From: Prosthecobacter sp.
GTDB lineage: Bacteria; Verrucomicrobiota; Verrucomicrobiia; Verrucomicrobiales; Verrucomicrobiaceae
Length of the DNA stretch: 52,870 nucleotides
Assembly: GCA_030827515.1 (NCBI GenBank)
Contig: JAUREI010000006.1
Span: 1 to 52,870 of the forward strand
Reading direction: 5' to 3'
Each line of letters begins with the position of its first letter. Within the stretch, counting starts at the first letter, position 1. The position numbers were made by a program, and so were the translations under genes. The notes under the pieces were generated by a model, which made no database searches, was not told the origin of the DNA, and saw nothing but the letters and a program-made list of their open reading frames with translations. Of the stretch, positions 16,403 to 24,596 are shown in pieces.

Positions 16403-17770
16403 TCAGGGTTTCTGCGCCGGTGGCTCGTTGGCGGGCGGCAGCGCGGATGGCTCGCCCGCGTTGAAGGCGCCGAACACCAACACCCCCTTGAGGGCATCCG
16501 CCGCTCGTTCCAACTGGCGGTCCCCCAGCGAGGCGATTTCGATGGCCGCCGCCTCTCCGGTGCCATGACGCAGGCGCCAGCGCGCCACCTTCTGTTCCTC
16601 GTCCGGAGTCAGGCCGGAGACGATGTCCGGGGTGACGCCGTGTTCGTGAATGGTGCGGTGGCTTGGCGTGTAGTACTTCGCCGTGGTCAGGCGCATGGCG
16701 GCGCCGTTCTTCATCGGCAGGATGCTTTGCACGGAGCCCTTGCCAAAGCTGGTGGTGCCAACGACGAGGGCGCGCTTGAGATCCTGTAGGGCGCCGGCGA
16801 CGATTTCCGCGGCGCTGGCGCTGGCGTGGTTGATGAGCACCGCCACCGGGAATCGTCGGGGCGGGCGGCCGTCGCGCATGGGGGTGCGGTAGGGAGGCGG
16901 GTTTTGCGCGGCGAATCGGCCTTCCGTGGTCACTACGACCGTGCCCTCGGGCAGAAATTCGCCGCACACGGCGACCGCGCTGTCGAGCAGTCCGCCGGGA
17001 TTGTTGCGCACGTCGAGAACGAGGGCCTGCAACCCGGCCTTCTCCAGTTCATCGAGGGCGGCAGCCAGGTCTCGGGCGGTGGACTGGGTGAACTGGGACA
17101 GGCGCACGTAGCCGATCTTGGCGCTGCCTGCCAGCTTGGGCGTCAGCAGCATGGCATCGTGCACGGAGGTCTCGGTCAGTGCCTCGCGGGCGAGGCGGAA
17201 TTCCAGGAACTGGCGGGTGCCGGGGCGGCGCAGGGTCAGGCGAACCTCTTCGCCGGCGCGCCCTTCCAGCAGTTGCATGGCCTCGGCGACGCCGACACTG
17301 TCGGCGAGCACCTCGTTGATTCGCACGATTTGGTCGCCGGCGAGAACCCCGGCGCGGCCGGCCGGGCCATCCTCCCGAACACTGATGAGGGTCAGCACGC
17401 CCTCGCGCAGCGCAACGGTGATGCCCACCCCTTCCGAGGTGTCGCTCTGCTCACGCTGCAGATCCTCAAAGAGGGTGCGTCCCATGTATTCACAATGCGG
17501 ATCGAGGCGGCGCAGCATGCCCTCCAGGGCACCCTCCACCAATTCGGTGAAGGTGACCCGCGATTCATCCACGTAATTCTGGCGGATCATCTCCATCGCC
17601 CGGGTCAGCAGTTCGATTTGGCGGTAGGCGTCCGCGGGAGGTGGCGCCTTGGCGGCGGTGGCAGCGGGGGGCTGAGACGGTGCGGCTGCAGCCTGCTCGG
17701 CGGCCGGTGCCGAACGCAGAAGGATCAATAGGCTGACGGCCAGGAACGGGCGCATGACGGCAGTTTGCAT
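16403..17770 (-). CDS. S41-family C-terminal processing peptidase (CtpA/Prc-like)
   Basis: A 455-residue exported serine protease that trims C-termini of envelope proteins. It has a signal peptide (residues 1-24), a helical N-terminal part, a PDZ domain (about 113-190, SEGVGITVALREGVLTLISV) and the S41 core. The catalytic Ser lies in NHASASAAEIVAG (Ser317/Ser319) and the general-base Lys is Lys344 in TSFGKGSVQ. DVRNNPGG and HEHGVTPDI are further family blocks. The C-terminus is Ala/Pro-rich. The gene lies downstream of the pseudokinase on the same strand with 39 bases between them, so the two may be cotranscribed. Met6 (17755) is an alternative start. Confidence 0.94.
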   Translation of the reverse strand: MQTAVMRPFLAVSLLILLRSAPAAEQAAAAPSQPPAATAAKAPPPADAYRQIELLTRAMEMIRQNYVDESRVTFTELVEGALEGMLRRLDPHCEYMGRTLFEDLQREQSDTSEGVGITVALREGVLTLISVREDGPAGRAGVLAGDQIVRINEVLADSVGVAEAMQLLEGRAGEEVRLTLRRPGTRQFLEFRLAREALTETSVHDAMLLTPKLAGSAKIGYVRLSQFTQSTARDLAAALDELEKAGLQALVLDVRNNPGGLLDSAVAVCGEFLPEGTVVVTTEGRFAAQNPPPYRTPMRDGRPPRRFPVAVLINHASASAAEIVAGALQDLKRALVVGTTSFGKGSVQSILPMKNGAAMRLTTAKYYTPSHRTIHEHGVTPDIVSGLTPDEEQKVARWRLRHGTGEAAAIEIASLGDRQLERAADALKGVLVFGAFNAGEPSALPPANEPPAQKP

Positions 17771-17809
17771 CAGGTATGTGCCGAGGAAACCGGAAAATGC
17801 ACGCCGGCT

Positions 17810-19162
17810 TCAGGGCGGTGATGAGCCGTTGGGCTGCAGTCTTGCGCGCGCGTCGCGGTAGTTTTGACGGAGATCGCGCAAGCCTTCCGGCAGTCCGGGC
17901 TCGTCCGTATCCGGGGGTTCGGCTCCGTCCCGCAGCAGGGCAAGTTCGCGCTGAAGATACGGCAGCACATCGAGTTTGACCTGGTTGAGCGCCGTTTGTG
18001 CCGCAGCCTGGACCGACTGAACATAGAGTGTGCGCAGTTCTTCAAGCGGCGACGGTGGCAAAGGCACGGGCTTGACCGTTGGAGCCTGCTGGGACAGTGC
18101 CGGCACAGGCGGAAGAGCCCCCATCACGGCAGCGGGAATGGGCGGTTCGGCGGGCTCCACCGCGCCTGCCGGGTGGGGTGGGAGCGCGCCCGGGCGTTCC
18201 ACGGCCTGCTCAATGACGATGCGGTCCTTGAAATAGTACAGCAGCAGCAGACTGGCGACACTGACGACGGTGATGGTCAGGTGCAGTCCCACCTTCAGGC
18301 AGTCCCATAGCAGGGCGTCCAAGCGTTGCAAGAGGCTGGGTCCCGGACGGCACCTGGGAGCCGGTGGGGGGGGCGGTTTCGAGGGCCGTGCCGCGGCGGC
18401 GGGAGCCGGTGGCGCGGAGCCCTTTCGCCCTTCTTGCAAGGCTTCAATCAGCGCGGTTCGGACCGCACCGGCATCGGCGAGGGGTTGGGAAGCCTGCGGA
18501 TCCAAGCAGCGTCGCAGCACCAGGGCAAACGGAGGCGGCAGATCGCGTGAAACCCGGCCTCCCCTTTCCGGCTCCTGACCAGTGAAGAGGACATGCAGGG
18601 TGCGGCCGAGGTCCTGCAAATCGTCTTGCAGGTTGCCCGAGTTTGCCAGCAGCCAGGTGCGTTCCCCGCTGGCATTCAACGCCATGCCGGCTCCTGTGAG
18701 TTTGAGTTGTCCCGCACTCCCCAAGATCACGGTGCGCGGGTTCAGGCAGCCGTGCACCAATCCGTGCGCATGGAGCGCCTGCAGGGCTTCGCAGAGCTGC
18801 AGGGCCGGCCCATAGGCTTGTTTTGGTGTCAGGCGCCCGGCCGCCACCACCTCCGCCAGGGGCACCCCCTCGGCGTGTTCGGTGATCAGGTACAGCGGAC
18901 CGCCGGCCATGCGCCCGCAGTCATACACCGCCGTCAACAGGGGATGCTGCAGCCGCGCGCGCTGGCGGAAGCGCTCCAGCACGGATTCTTCCGCCTCCGG
19001 CTCGCGCAAGATGCGAATGCGGACGAGTCGGTCGAGGGTCTTCTGGCGCGCCAGATACACGGCGCTGTCGCCACCCGAATTGAGACGGCGAAGGACTTCA
19101 AACGCCGGCATTCTCGCCGCCAAGTCGCGGAGGGATGGATAAGCCGGGTGGGGGTCGGTCAT
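17810..19162 (-). CDS. Membrane-anchored protein-kinase-like protein (predicted pseudokinase)
   Basis: A 450-residue protein whose first 245 residues follow the Hanks-type kinase fold: glycine-loop-like LRRLNSGGDSAVYLAR (25-39), LYLITEHAEGVPLAEVV (90-106) and LHAHGLVHGCLNPRTVIL (130-147). The key residues are altered. The HRDLKP loop reads HGCLNP (catalytic Asp replaced by Cys139, Lys by Asn141), the DFG site reads TGAG (156-159), and the VAIK lysine position reads RIRI. A Pro-rich linker, one membrane segment (about 291-311) and a periplasmic Pro-rich/helical tail follow. Enzymatic activity is unlikely, and a scaffold or sensor role is inferred. The start at 19162 was chosen because the kinase homology begins just after it; longer frames run into the cysI promoter. 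Confidence 0.85.
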   Translation of the reverse strand: MTDPHPAYPSLRDLAARMPAFEVLRRLNSGGDSAVYLARQKTLDRLVRIRILREPEAEESVLERFRQRARLQHPLLTAVYDCGRMAGGPLYLITEHAEGVPLAEVVAAGRLTPKQAYGPALQLCEALQALHAHGLVHGCLNPRTVILGSAGQLKLTGAGMALNASGERTWLLANSGNLQDDLQDLGRTLHVLFTGQEPERGGRVSRDLPPPFALVLRRCLDPQASQPLADAGAVRTALIEALQEGRKGSAPPAPAAAARPSKPPPPPAPRCRPGPSLLQRLDALLWDCLKVGLHLTITVVSVASLLLLYYFKDRIVIEQAVERPGALPPHPAGAVEPAEPPIPAAVMGALPPVPALSQQAPTVKPVPLPPSPLEELRTLYVQSVQAAAQTALNQVKLDVLPYLQRELALLRDGAEPPDTDEPGLPEGLRDLRQNYRDARARLQPNGSSPP

Positions 19163-19245
19163 GGAGATCGGCGGGAGCCGGGATGGGATGGCCCAACGTC
19201 GCGCATCGCCCGGCGTGTTCAAGGGCGGGAGTCGAGCCAAGAAGA

Positions 19246-19270
19246 ATTGTCTATTTTGTATATCGACAAT
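19246..19270. promoter_or_regulatory. Inverted repeat upstream of cysI
   Basis: ATTGTC (19246-19251) and GACAAT (19265-19270) are exact inverted repeats 13 bases apart. A nested TTGT/ACAA pair lies at 19256-19269. They sit in a markedly A+T-rich island between the divergent pseudokinase and cysI genes, about 15 bases before the putative cysI -35. This is a typical position for an activator or shared operator. The regulator is unknown. Confidence 0.5.
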
Positions 19271-19283
19271 ATCAATTTTCTTC

Positions 19284-19312
19284 TTTACCTTTGCGCGACG
19301 GGCGGATAGGTT
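19284..19312 (+). promoter_or_regulatory. Putative cysI promoter
   Basis: TTTACC (19284-19289), a 17-base spacer and TAGGTT (19307-19312) precede cysI. The expected leader is about 35 bases. The -10 has the TAGnnT form seen before other genes in this window. Confidence 0.5.
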
Positions 19313-19355
19313 GCAAAGCAAGAATCGCGTTTTTACCCCTTCGCCCCATCGTTCC

Positions 19356-21152
19356 ATGAGCAAAGCCTCCGTAGAAGACATCAAACTCGCCTCCGCCGGC
19401 CTCCGCGGCCAGCTTGCCGAGTATTTCGCCGACACCAGCACGCCGAACATCCCGGAAGACGCCAACATCCTGCTCAAGCACCACGGTTCCTACATGCAGG
19501 ACGACCGCGACCGCCGCGCTCAGCTCGTCAAGGAGAAGAAGGACAAGGCCTGGAGCTTCATGATCCGCAGCAAGATGCCCGGTGGACGCATCTCCGCGGC
19601 GCAGTGGCTGATCCATGACGACCTCTGCACCAAGGCGATGGGCAACATGCGCCTGACCAATCGCCAGGGCATTCAGCTGCACGGGGTACTCAAGGGCGGC
19701 CTCAAGGAGGTCATCCAGCAGGTCTGCCACAGTGGTCTCTCCACCATGGGTGCCTGCGGTGACGTGGTGCGCAACACCATGGGCCCCGCCGCTCCAATCA
19801 AGGACGAGGTGCGCGCCGACAGCCAGCGCCTGACGGAGGAGATCAGCCAGCGCTTTCTCTGGCGCAGCAGTGCCTACGCCGACATCTGGCTTGATGGCGA
19901 GAAGATCGAGCCGAACTGGATCCATGATCCGGAGCCGGATGCAGCGGTGCGCGCCGCGACACGGGCCGCGGAGGGCGATGACCCGATCTACGGCAAGCTG
20001 TACCTGCCGCGCAAATTCAAGATCGGCGTCGCCATCCAGCCCTGCAACGACGTCGACCTGTTTTCGCAGGACGTGGGTTTTGTGCCGCACGTCGTCGATG
20101 GCACGGTCGAAGGCTACACCATCACGGTCGGTGGCGGCTTCGGCATGAGCCACGGCCAGCTTGCCACCCGTCCCTTCCTGGCCCAGCCGCTGCTGTATGT
20201 GAAGCGCGCCCACGTGGTTGACGCCTGCGAGGCCATCGTCAGCACCCAGCGTGACCACGGCAACCGCACTGAGCGCAAGAATGCCCGTCTCAAGTACACC
20301 GTGCAAAGCATGGGGCTGGACGGTTTCCGCGCCGAAGTCGTGCGTCGCCTGCCCGGCATCGAAACCTTCCCGCCCAAGCCCCTGCACTTCGACACGGTCG
20401 AGGATGATCTTGGCTGGCACGAGCAGGGTGACGGCAAGCTGTACTGCGCCGTTTATGTCAACATGGGCCGCATCGCCGACCGCGAGGACGGACCCCAGTA
20501 CCGCAGCGCCTTCGCCGAGATCGCCCGCGAACTGGATCTGCCTTTCATCGTCACGCCGAACACCAACCTCATCATCGCCGAGGTGGCTCCGGAACAGAAA
20601 GACCGGATGGATGCCATCCTCGCCAAGCACGGCGTGGTGCACGCCAATGACGCCGGCTTCACCCGCGCCCGCAAGGTCGCCCACGCCTGCGTCGCCCTGC
20701 CGACCTGCGGCCTGGCTCTGAGCGAGTCGGAACGCGCGCTGCCGGGCTTCATGGACCAGATCGACGCCAGCCTGCGCGAACTCGGGCTGGAAAACGAGCC
20801 GATCCTTTTCCGCATGACCGGCTGTCCGAACGGCTGCGGCCGTCCCTACAACGCCGATTTTGGTTTTGTCGGTCGCGCCCCCAACAAGTGGGCGATGTTC
20901 GTCGGTGGCAGCATCCGGGGCGACCGTCTCGCCGGTCTTGAATTCAAGTCGGTCACGGGCGACGAAATCCCCGCCCGGGTGCGCAGCTTCCTGGAAGCCT
21001 TCAAGGAAGGCCGCCAGGATGGTGAAATCTTTGCCGACTGGTTTGCCCGCACCCGCAAGCTCGGAGAGGCGCCGACGCCCGAACAGTTCCATGTCGAACT
21101 CGCCGAGCGCGCCGCGCGTCTTGCCGGGCAGAAGGCCCCGGAAGCGGGTTGA
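19356..21152 (+). CDS. cysI: Sulfite reductase hemoprotein (CysI/nitrite-sulfite reductase family)
   Basis: This siroheme/4Fe-4S enzyme reduces sulfite to sulfide by six electrons, completing the route begun by CysDN and CysH. The 598-residue protein has two ferredoxin-like half domains and the cofactor cysteines Cys445 and Cys451 (CVALPTC) and Cys490 and Cys494 (CPNGC). MTGCPNGCGRPYNADFGFVGRAPNKW is the classic siroheme block, split here by family convention at the cysteines. Homology to nitrite reductases is close, but clustering elsewhere with cysHDN and TCGLALSESERALPG favour sulfite. No CysJ flavoprotein is adjacent, so ferredoxin or another donor may serve. The start at 19356 begins the conserved sequence; an in-frame upstream ATG at 19161 would run through the promoter. 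A perfect terminator follows. Confidence 0.94.
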   Translation: MSKASVEDIKLASAGLRGQLAEYFADTSTPNIPEDANILLKHHGSYMQDDRDRRAQLVKEKKDKAWSFMIRSKMPGGRISAAQWLIHDDLCTKAMGNMRLTNRQGIQLHGVLKGGLKEVIQQVCHSGLSTMGACGDVVRNTMGPAAPIKDEVRADSQRLTEEISQRFLWRSSAYADIWLDGEKIEPNWIHDPEPDAAVRAATRAAEGDDPIYGKLYLPRKFKIGVAIQPCNDVDLFSQDVGFVPHVVDGTVEGYTITVGGGFGMSHGQLATRPFLAQPLLYVKRAHVVDACEAIVSTQRDHGNRTERKNARLKYTVQSMGLDGFRAEVVRRLPGIETFPPKPLHFDTVEDDLGWHEQGDGKLYCAVYVNMGRIADREDGPQYRSAFAEIARELDLPFIVTPNTNLIIAEVAPEQKDRMDAILAKHGVVHANDAGFTRARKVAHACVALPTCGLALSESERALPGFMDQIDASLRELGLENEPILFRMTGCPNGCGRPYNADFGFVGRAPNKWAMFVGGSIRGDRLAGLEFKSVTGDEIPARVRSFLEAFKEGRQDGEIFADWFARTRKLGEAPTPEQFHVELAERAARLAGQKAPEAG

Positions 21153-21177
21153 AGCCTGCCCAGGGAGTTTTCCTTCA

Positions 21178-21207
21178 CCCGCAGGGCGCCAGCCCTGCGG
21201 GTTTTTT
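21178..21207 (+). terminator. Rho-independent terminator of cysI
   Basis: A 10-bp perfect stem, CCCGCAGGGC (21178-21187) with GCCCTGCGGG (21192-21201), has a GCCA loop and is followed by six T (21202-21207). It lies 25 bases after the cysI stop codon. It is the clearest intrinsic terminator in the window. Confidence 0.95.
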
Positions 21208-21212
21208 GCGAT

Positions 21213-21713
21213 TCAGGAAGTCCAGGCCTGGAACAGCCGGCTCATCATCCAGGCGCAGCCCAGCCAGAGACCCAGCAGCAGGCTGACCAGGGCGGAAAGG
21301 ATCAGGGCCAGCAGCAGGAAACGCAGGCAGGTGTCGCGCCGAACCTCGCCGCTGCGGCCGGCCTGCCAGGCTTGCAGGAGGCGCAGGTTGCGGCGGTTCG
21401 ACTTGAAGAAGGCACTCACCACGGGTCCGCCGGCGGGCAGGAAGTCGAACAGGGCGTTGAGCAGCAGGTTGCCGCCCATGCGCAGCAGCACGGACAGACT
21501 GACGCCGCAGCGAACGGCCTCCACCAGGATGAGCAGGCCTCCTCCCGAGGCGAGCGCGCTGCCCAGGCCGGGGAAGAGCGCCAGCAACGGGTCGAGGCCA
21601 ATTTTGAAGTTCGTGCCCGGGATGCGCAGCCAGTCGTCGAGCCAGCGGGCGAGATAGCTTGCCACCGCCGCCTTTTCCTCGGCGTCGGGTGACGGGTCAA
21701 ACGATTCAGGCAT
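21213..21713 (-). CDS. DUF4112 membrane protein
   Basis: A 166-residue protein matching DUF4112, a widespread family of unknown function. Its signature is visible: LDDWLRIPGTNFKIGLDPLLALFPGLG (about 24-50), then GVSLSVLLRMGGNLLLNALFDFLPAGGPVVSAFFKSNRRNLRLL. Hydrophobic stretches near residues 50-65 and at the C-terminus (LRFLLLALILSALVSLLLGLWLG) suggest an inner-membrane protein. It begins at 21713, at a Met just before the soluble N-terminal helix, and is divergent from glpD with 91 bases between. No function is proposed. Confidence 0.88.
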   Translation of the reverse strand: MPESFDPSPDAEEKAAVASYLARWLDDWLRIPGTNFKIGLDPLLALFPGLGSALASGGGLLILVEAVRCGVSLSVLLRMGGNLLLNALFDFLPAGGPVVSAFFKSNRRNLRLLQAWQAGRSGEVRRDTCLRFLLLALILSALVSLLLGLWLGCAWMMSRLFQAWTS

Positions 21714-21804
21714 GAATGAAAATAACCCCAAACGGCCTGCATGCCAGCGCCGCATTCCCGGCTCGCCATGGACCGGGCGACTGCGCTAGGCTGGGTTTTA
21801 ATCC

Positions 21805-23379
21805 ATGGATGCCATCCCCTTCCGACGCGAATGTCATCTTGACCGCCTCGCTTCGGGGGAGGCCTTTGACATCGCCATCATCGGCGGGGGTGCCTCCGGT
21901 TTGGGGGCCGCGCTGGATGCCGCCTCGCGCGGGCACTCGGTGCTGCTGGTCGAGCAGTCCGACTTCGCCAAGGGAACCTCCAGCCGCAGCACCAAACTGG
22001 TTCACGGCGGCGTGCGCTATCTGAAGCAGGGCAACGTCGCCCTCGTCCTGGAGGCCCTGCGCGAGCGCGGGCTGCTCTGCCGGAATGCGCCGCACCTGGT
22101 GCACAGCCTGCCCTTCGTCATCCCCAGCTACCACTGGTGGGAGGGCCCCTTCTACGGCATTGGACTGAAGGTGTATGACGGCCTCGCAGGCCGGCTTGGG
22201 CTCGAACCTTCGCGCTGGCTGACCCGTGAGAATGTGCTGGAGCTGCTGCCCAACCTCGAGCGGGAGGGACTCGGAGGCGGCATCATCTATCATGACGGCC
22301 AGTTCGATGACGCCCGGTTGGCCGTCAATCTCGCGCAGACCGCCGCCGAACACGGTGCCGTCATGCTCAACCATCTGCGCTGCGATGGCCTGCTCAAGGA
22401 AAACGGTCACGTCTGCGGCCTGCGCCTGGTCGATGAGGAGGGCGGGCTTGAATTCGAAGTCCGCGCACGCGCCGTCATCAATGCCACCGGGGTGTTTGCC
22501 GACGCCGTGCGCGCGCTTGACGAACCGGAGGCTCCGCCCCTGCTGAGCCCAAGCCAGGGCATTCATCTGGTTCTGCCCGCCGACTTCCTGCCCGGCAACA
22601 CCGCCGTGATGATTCCGAAGACCGATGACGGTCGGGTGCTTTTTGCCGTGCCCTGGCACGGCCGGCTGGTGGTCGGCACCACCGACACGCCGGTGAAGCG
22701 CCCCGTTCTCGAGCCGCGTGCCCTGCCCGAGGAGATCGACTTCTTGTTCAACCAGATCACCCGCTACCTGACCCGCGACCCCTCGCGCCATGACGTGTTG
22801 AGCGTCTTCGCGGGCCTGCGTCCGCTCATCAAGGCCGGCGCCGAGTCCCCCGCCGCGCTTTCGCGCGACCACCTCATTTCGATCTCCGCATCCGGCCTGA
22901 TCACCCTGGGCGGCGGCAAATGGACCACCTACCGCAAGATGGCCGAGGATGTGGTCGATCATGCCGAGATGGTGGGCGGGCTTGAGCAGCGGGCCTGCAT
23001 CACCCGGGACTTGCCCGTGCATGGCGCCGGGGGAGCCCCGGCGGACGAGGGGTCGCATCTGCGCGTCTATGGCGCCGATGCCGCCGGCATTCGCTCGCTG
23101 GCCGCGTTGGCGCCGGCACTGGGGGCACGCCTGCACCCGCGGCTGGAGTTTTTGGAAGCCGAGGTCATTTGGCACGTCCGCCAGGAGATGGCGCGCACGG
23201 TCGAGGACGTCCTGGCCAGGCGCACGCGCGCCCTGCTGCTTGATGCCGGCGCATCCCTCGAGGCGGCACCCCGGGTGGCCGAACTGCTCGCCGCCGAACT
23301 GGGTCGCGACGCTTCCTGGCAGGCGCACCAGGTGCGCCTCTTCCATCACCTCGCGCTGGGTTATCTTCTGGACGCTTGA
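21805..23379 (+). CDS. glpD: Aerobic glycerol-3-phosphate dehydrogenase, GlpD
   Basis: GlpD oxidises sn-glycerol-3-phosphate to dihydroxyacetone phosphate with FAD at the inner membrane, passing electrons to quinone. The 524-residue protein has the FAD-binding IIGGGASGLGAALDAASRG near residue 28. Family blocks GTSSRSTKLVHGGVRYL and YHDGQFDDARL follow, with VPWHGRLVVGTTDTP near 285, FAGLRPL and GGGKWTTYRKMAEDV, and the C-terminal helical DAO_C domain. Length is normal. It is probably part of glycerol or lipid turnover. Its neighbour is a lipid desaturase, but the two genes are convergent and share a palindrome over their stops. Confidence 0.96.
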   Translation: MDAIPFRRECHLDRLASGEAFDIAIIGGGASGLGAALDAASRGHSVLLVEQSDFAKGTSSRSTKLVHGGVRYLKQGNVALVLEALRERGLLCRNAPHLVHSLPFVIPSYHWWEGPFYGIGLKVYDGLAGRLGLEPSRWLTRENVLELLPNLEREGLGGGIIYHDGQFDDARLAVNLAQTAAEHGAVMLNHLRCDGLLKENGHVCGLRLVDEEGGLEFEVRARAVINATGVFADAVRALDEPEAPPLLSPSQGIHLVLPADFLPGNTAVMIPKTDDGRVLFAVPWHGRLVVGTTDTPVKRPVLEPRALPEEIDFLFNQITRYLTRDPSRHDVLSVFAGLRPLIKAGAESPAALSRDHLISISASGLITLGGGKWTTYRKMAEDVVDHAEMVGGLEQRACITRDLPVHGAGGAPADEGSHLRVYGADAAGIRSLAALAPALGARLHPRLEFLEAEVIWHVRQEMARTVEDVLARRTRALLLDAGASLEAAPRVAELLAAELGRDASWQAHQVRLFHHLALGYLLDA

Positions 23380-23389
23380 CCGTCGGTCA
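23377..23389. terminator. Palindrome spanning the stop codons of glpD and the desaturase gene
   Basis: The 13-base TGACCGTCGGTCA is a perfect inverted repeat around a single T. Its left end is the glpD TGA and its right end is the TGA of the convergent desaturase gene. It has no T run, so any termination role would be bidirectional and weak. Confidence 0.4.
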
Positions 23390-24433
23390 GGCTGCGGCTT
23401 CGTCCTGACGCTGCAGGTGTTTCAGGTGGCCGAAGTCGACCAGCTTGCGGGATTGCTCGTCCCACAGGCGCAGGGACAGGCACTTCAGGCTGCTCAGCAG
23501 GGTGATGGGTTTGACCTGCTGGAACATCGGATGGGAGTGATGGCAGCGTTCCAGGTTGTAGTTCGGGATGCGCGAACTCAGGTGGTGAACGTGATGGTAG
23601 CCGATGTTGCCGGTGAACCATTGCAGGATTTTCGGCAGCTTGTAGAACGAACTGCCCTCCAGTGCCGCGGTCGTGTAGTCCCAGGAATCGCGCTTTTCCC
23701 AGTAGGTGTCCTCGTACTGGTGCTGCACATAGAACATCCAGATGCCCGAGGCACCGGCGACCATCGTCACCGGCAGCTGGATCATGAGGTAGGCCTTCCA
23801 GCCGATCAGCCAGCAGGCTCCGCCCACCATGGCGGCCAGGGCGAGGTTCATCCAGAGCACCGACCTGCGGTCCTTGCCCTTGGCGGCCGATGAGGGGAAG
23901 CGCTGGTAAATCAGGAACATGCCAAGCGGGGCAATCACGAAAAGAACGATGGGATTGCGCGCGAGACGGTAGGCGAATTTCTTCCAGCGCGAGGCTTCCA
24001 GGTATTCCTGCACGGTGAGCGTCCAGATGTCGCCCTCGCCGCGGCGGTCGAGATCGCCCGAGGTGGCGTGGTGAACCGAGTGTTGCCAGCGCCAGTGGCC
24101 GTAGGGCGTGAAGGTCAGCATGCCGGTGATGAACCCGAGCAGGTCATTGGCGCGCTTGGAGCGGAAAAAGGAACCGTGACCGCAGTCGTGGAAGATGATG
24201 AACAACCGCACCACCAGCAGACCGGCGACCACCGACAGGGCCAGGGTCAGTGCGTAGGAGACCTCCAGGCTCCGCCACATGAGATACCAGAGAACGAGGT
24301 AGGGGACGAGGGTGTTGGCGACCTGCCACAGCGAACGCGGCAGCGAGGGCACCGCATACTGGGCGATGATGGCCTTCCACTCGGCGATGCCGGGCTGGGA
24401 CTTCTCTTCGGGGGTGGGCTGGGCGCTGGGCAT
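23387..24433 (-). CDS. Membrane fatty acid desaturase
   Basis: A 348-residue integral-membrane desaturase of the acyl-lipid (Delta12/omega-type) class, which introduces a double bond into membrane lipid acyl chains using a di-iron centre, O2 and ferredoxin or cytochrome electrons. The three histidine boxes are intact: HDCGH (82-86), HSVHH (118-122) and HHVHH (280-284), with four hydrophobic segments between them. The motif YGHWRWQHSVHH is typical of bacterial Delta12-like desaturases. The exact double-bond position is not predictable. It is convergent with glpD with a 7-base gap. Its 163-base upstream region holds no gene. Confidence 0.92.
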   Translation of the reverse strand: MPSAQPTPEEKSQPGIAEWKAIIAQYAVPSLPRSLWQVANTLVPYLVLWYLMWRSLEVSYALTLALSVVAGLLVVRLFIIFHDCGHGSFFRSKRANDLLGFITGMLTFTPYGHWRWQHSVHHATSGDLDRRGEGDIWTLTVQEYLEASRWKKFAYRLARNPIVLFVIAPLGMFLIYQRFPSSAAKGKDRRSVLWMNLALAAMVGGACWLIGWKAYLMIQLPVTMVAGASGIWMFYVQHQYEDTYWEKRDSWDYTTAALEGSSFYKLPKILQWFTGNIGYHHVHHLSSRIPNYNLERCHHSHPMFQQVKPITLLSSLKCLSLRLWDEQSRKLVDFGHLKHLQRQDEAAA

Positions 24434-24596
24434 GGTTGAGATGTTGGCGACGGTAAAACGTTAATCTACACGCCTTTCGTGCGATGCACAATTTGGCAAA
24501 TATGCCGGTTTTGGCAGAGGGTAAGCCGTTTTTGGTCCACTTTCGACCGTGAAGGGTTCAATCATTGACCACGGGATTGCGGGCAGGCAACCACCT

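Noticed and set aside
21787-21804. A TAGGCT -10 for glpD
   Set aside because: No acceptable -35 lies 16-18 bases upstream, so it was not listed as a promoter.
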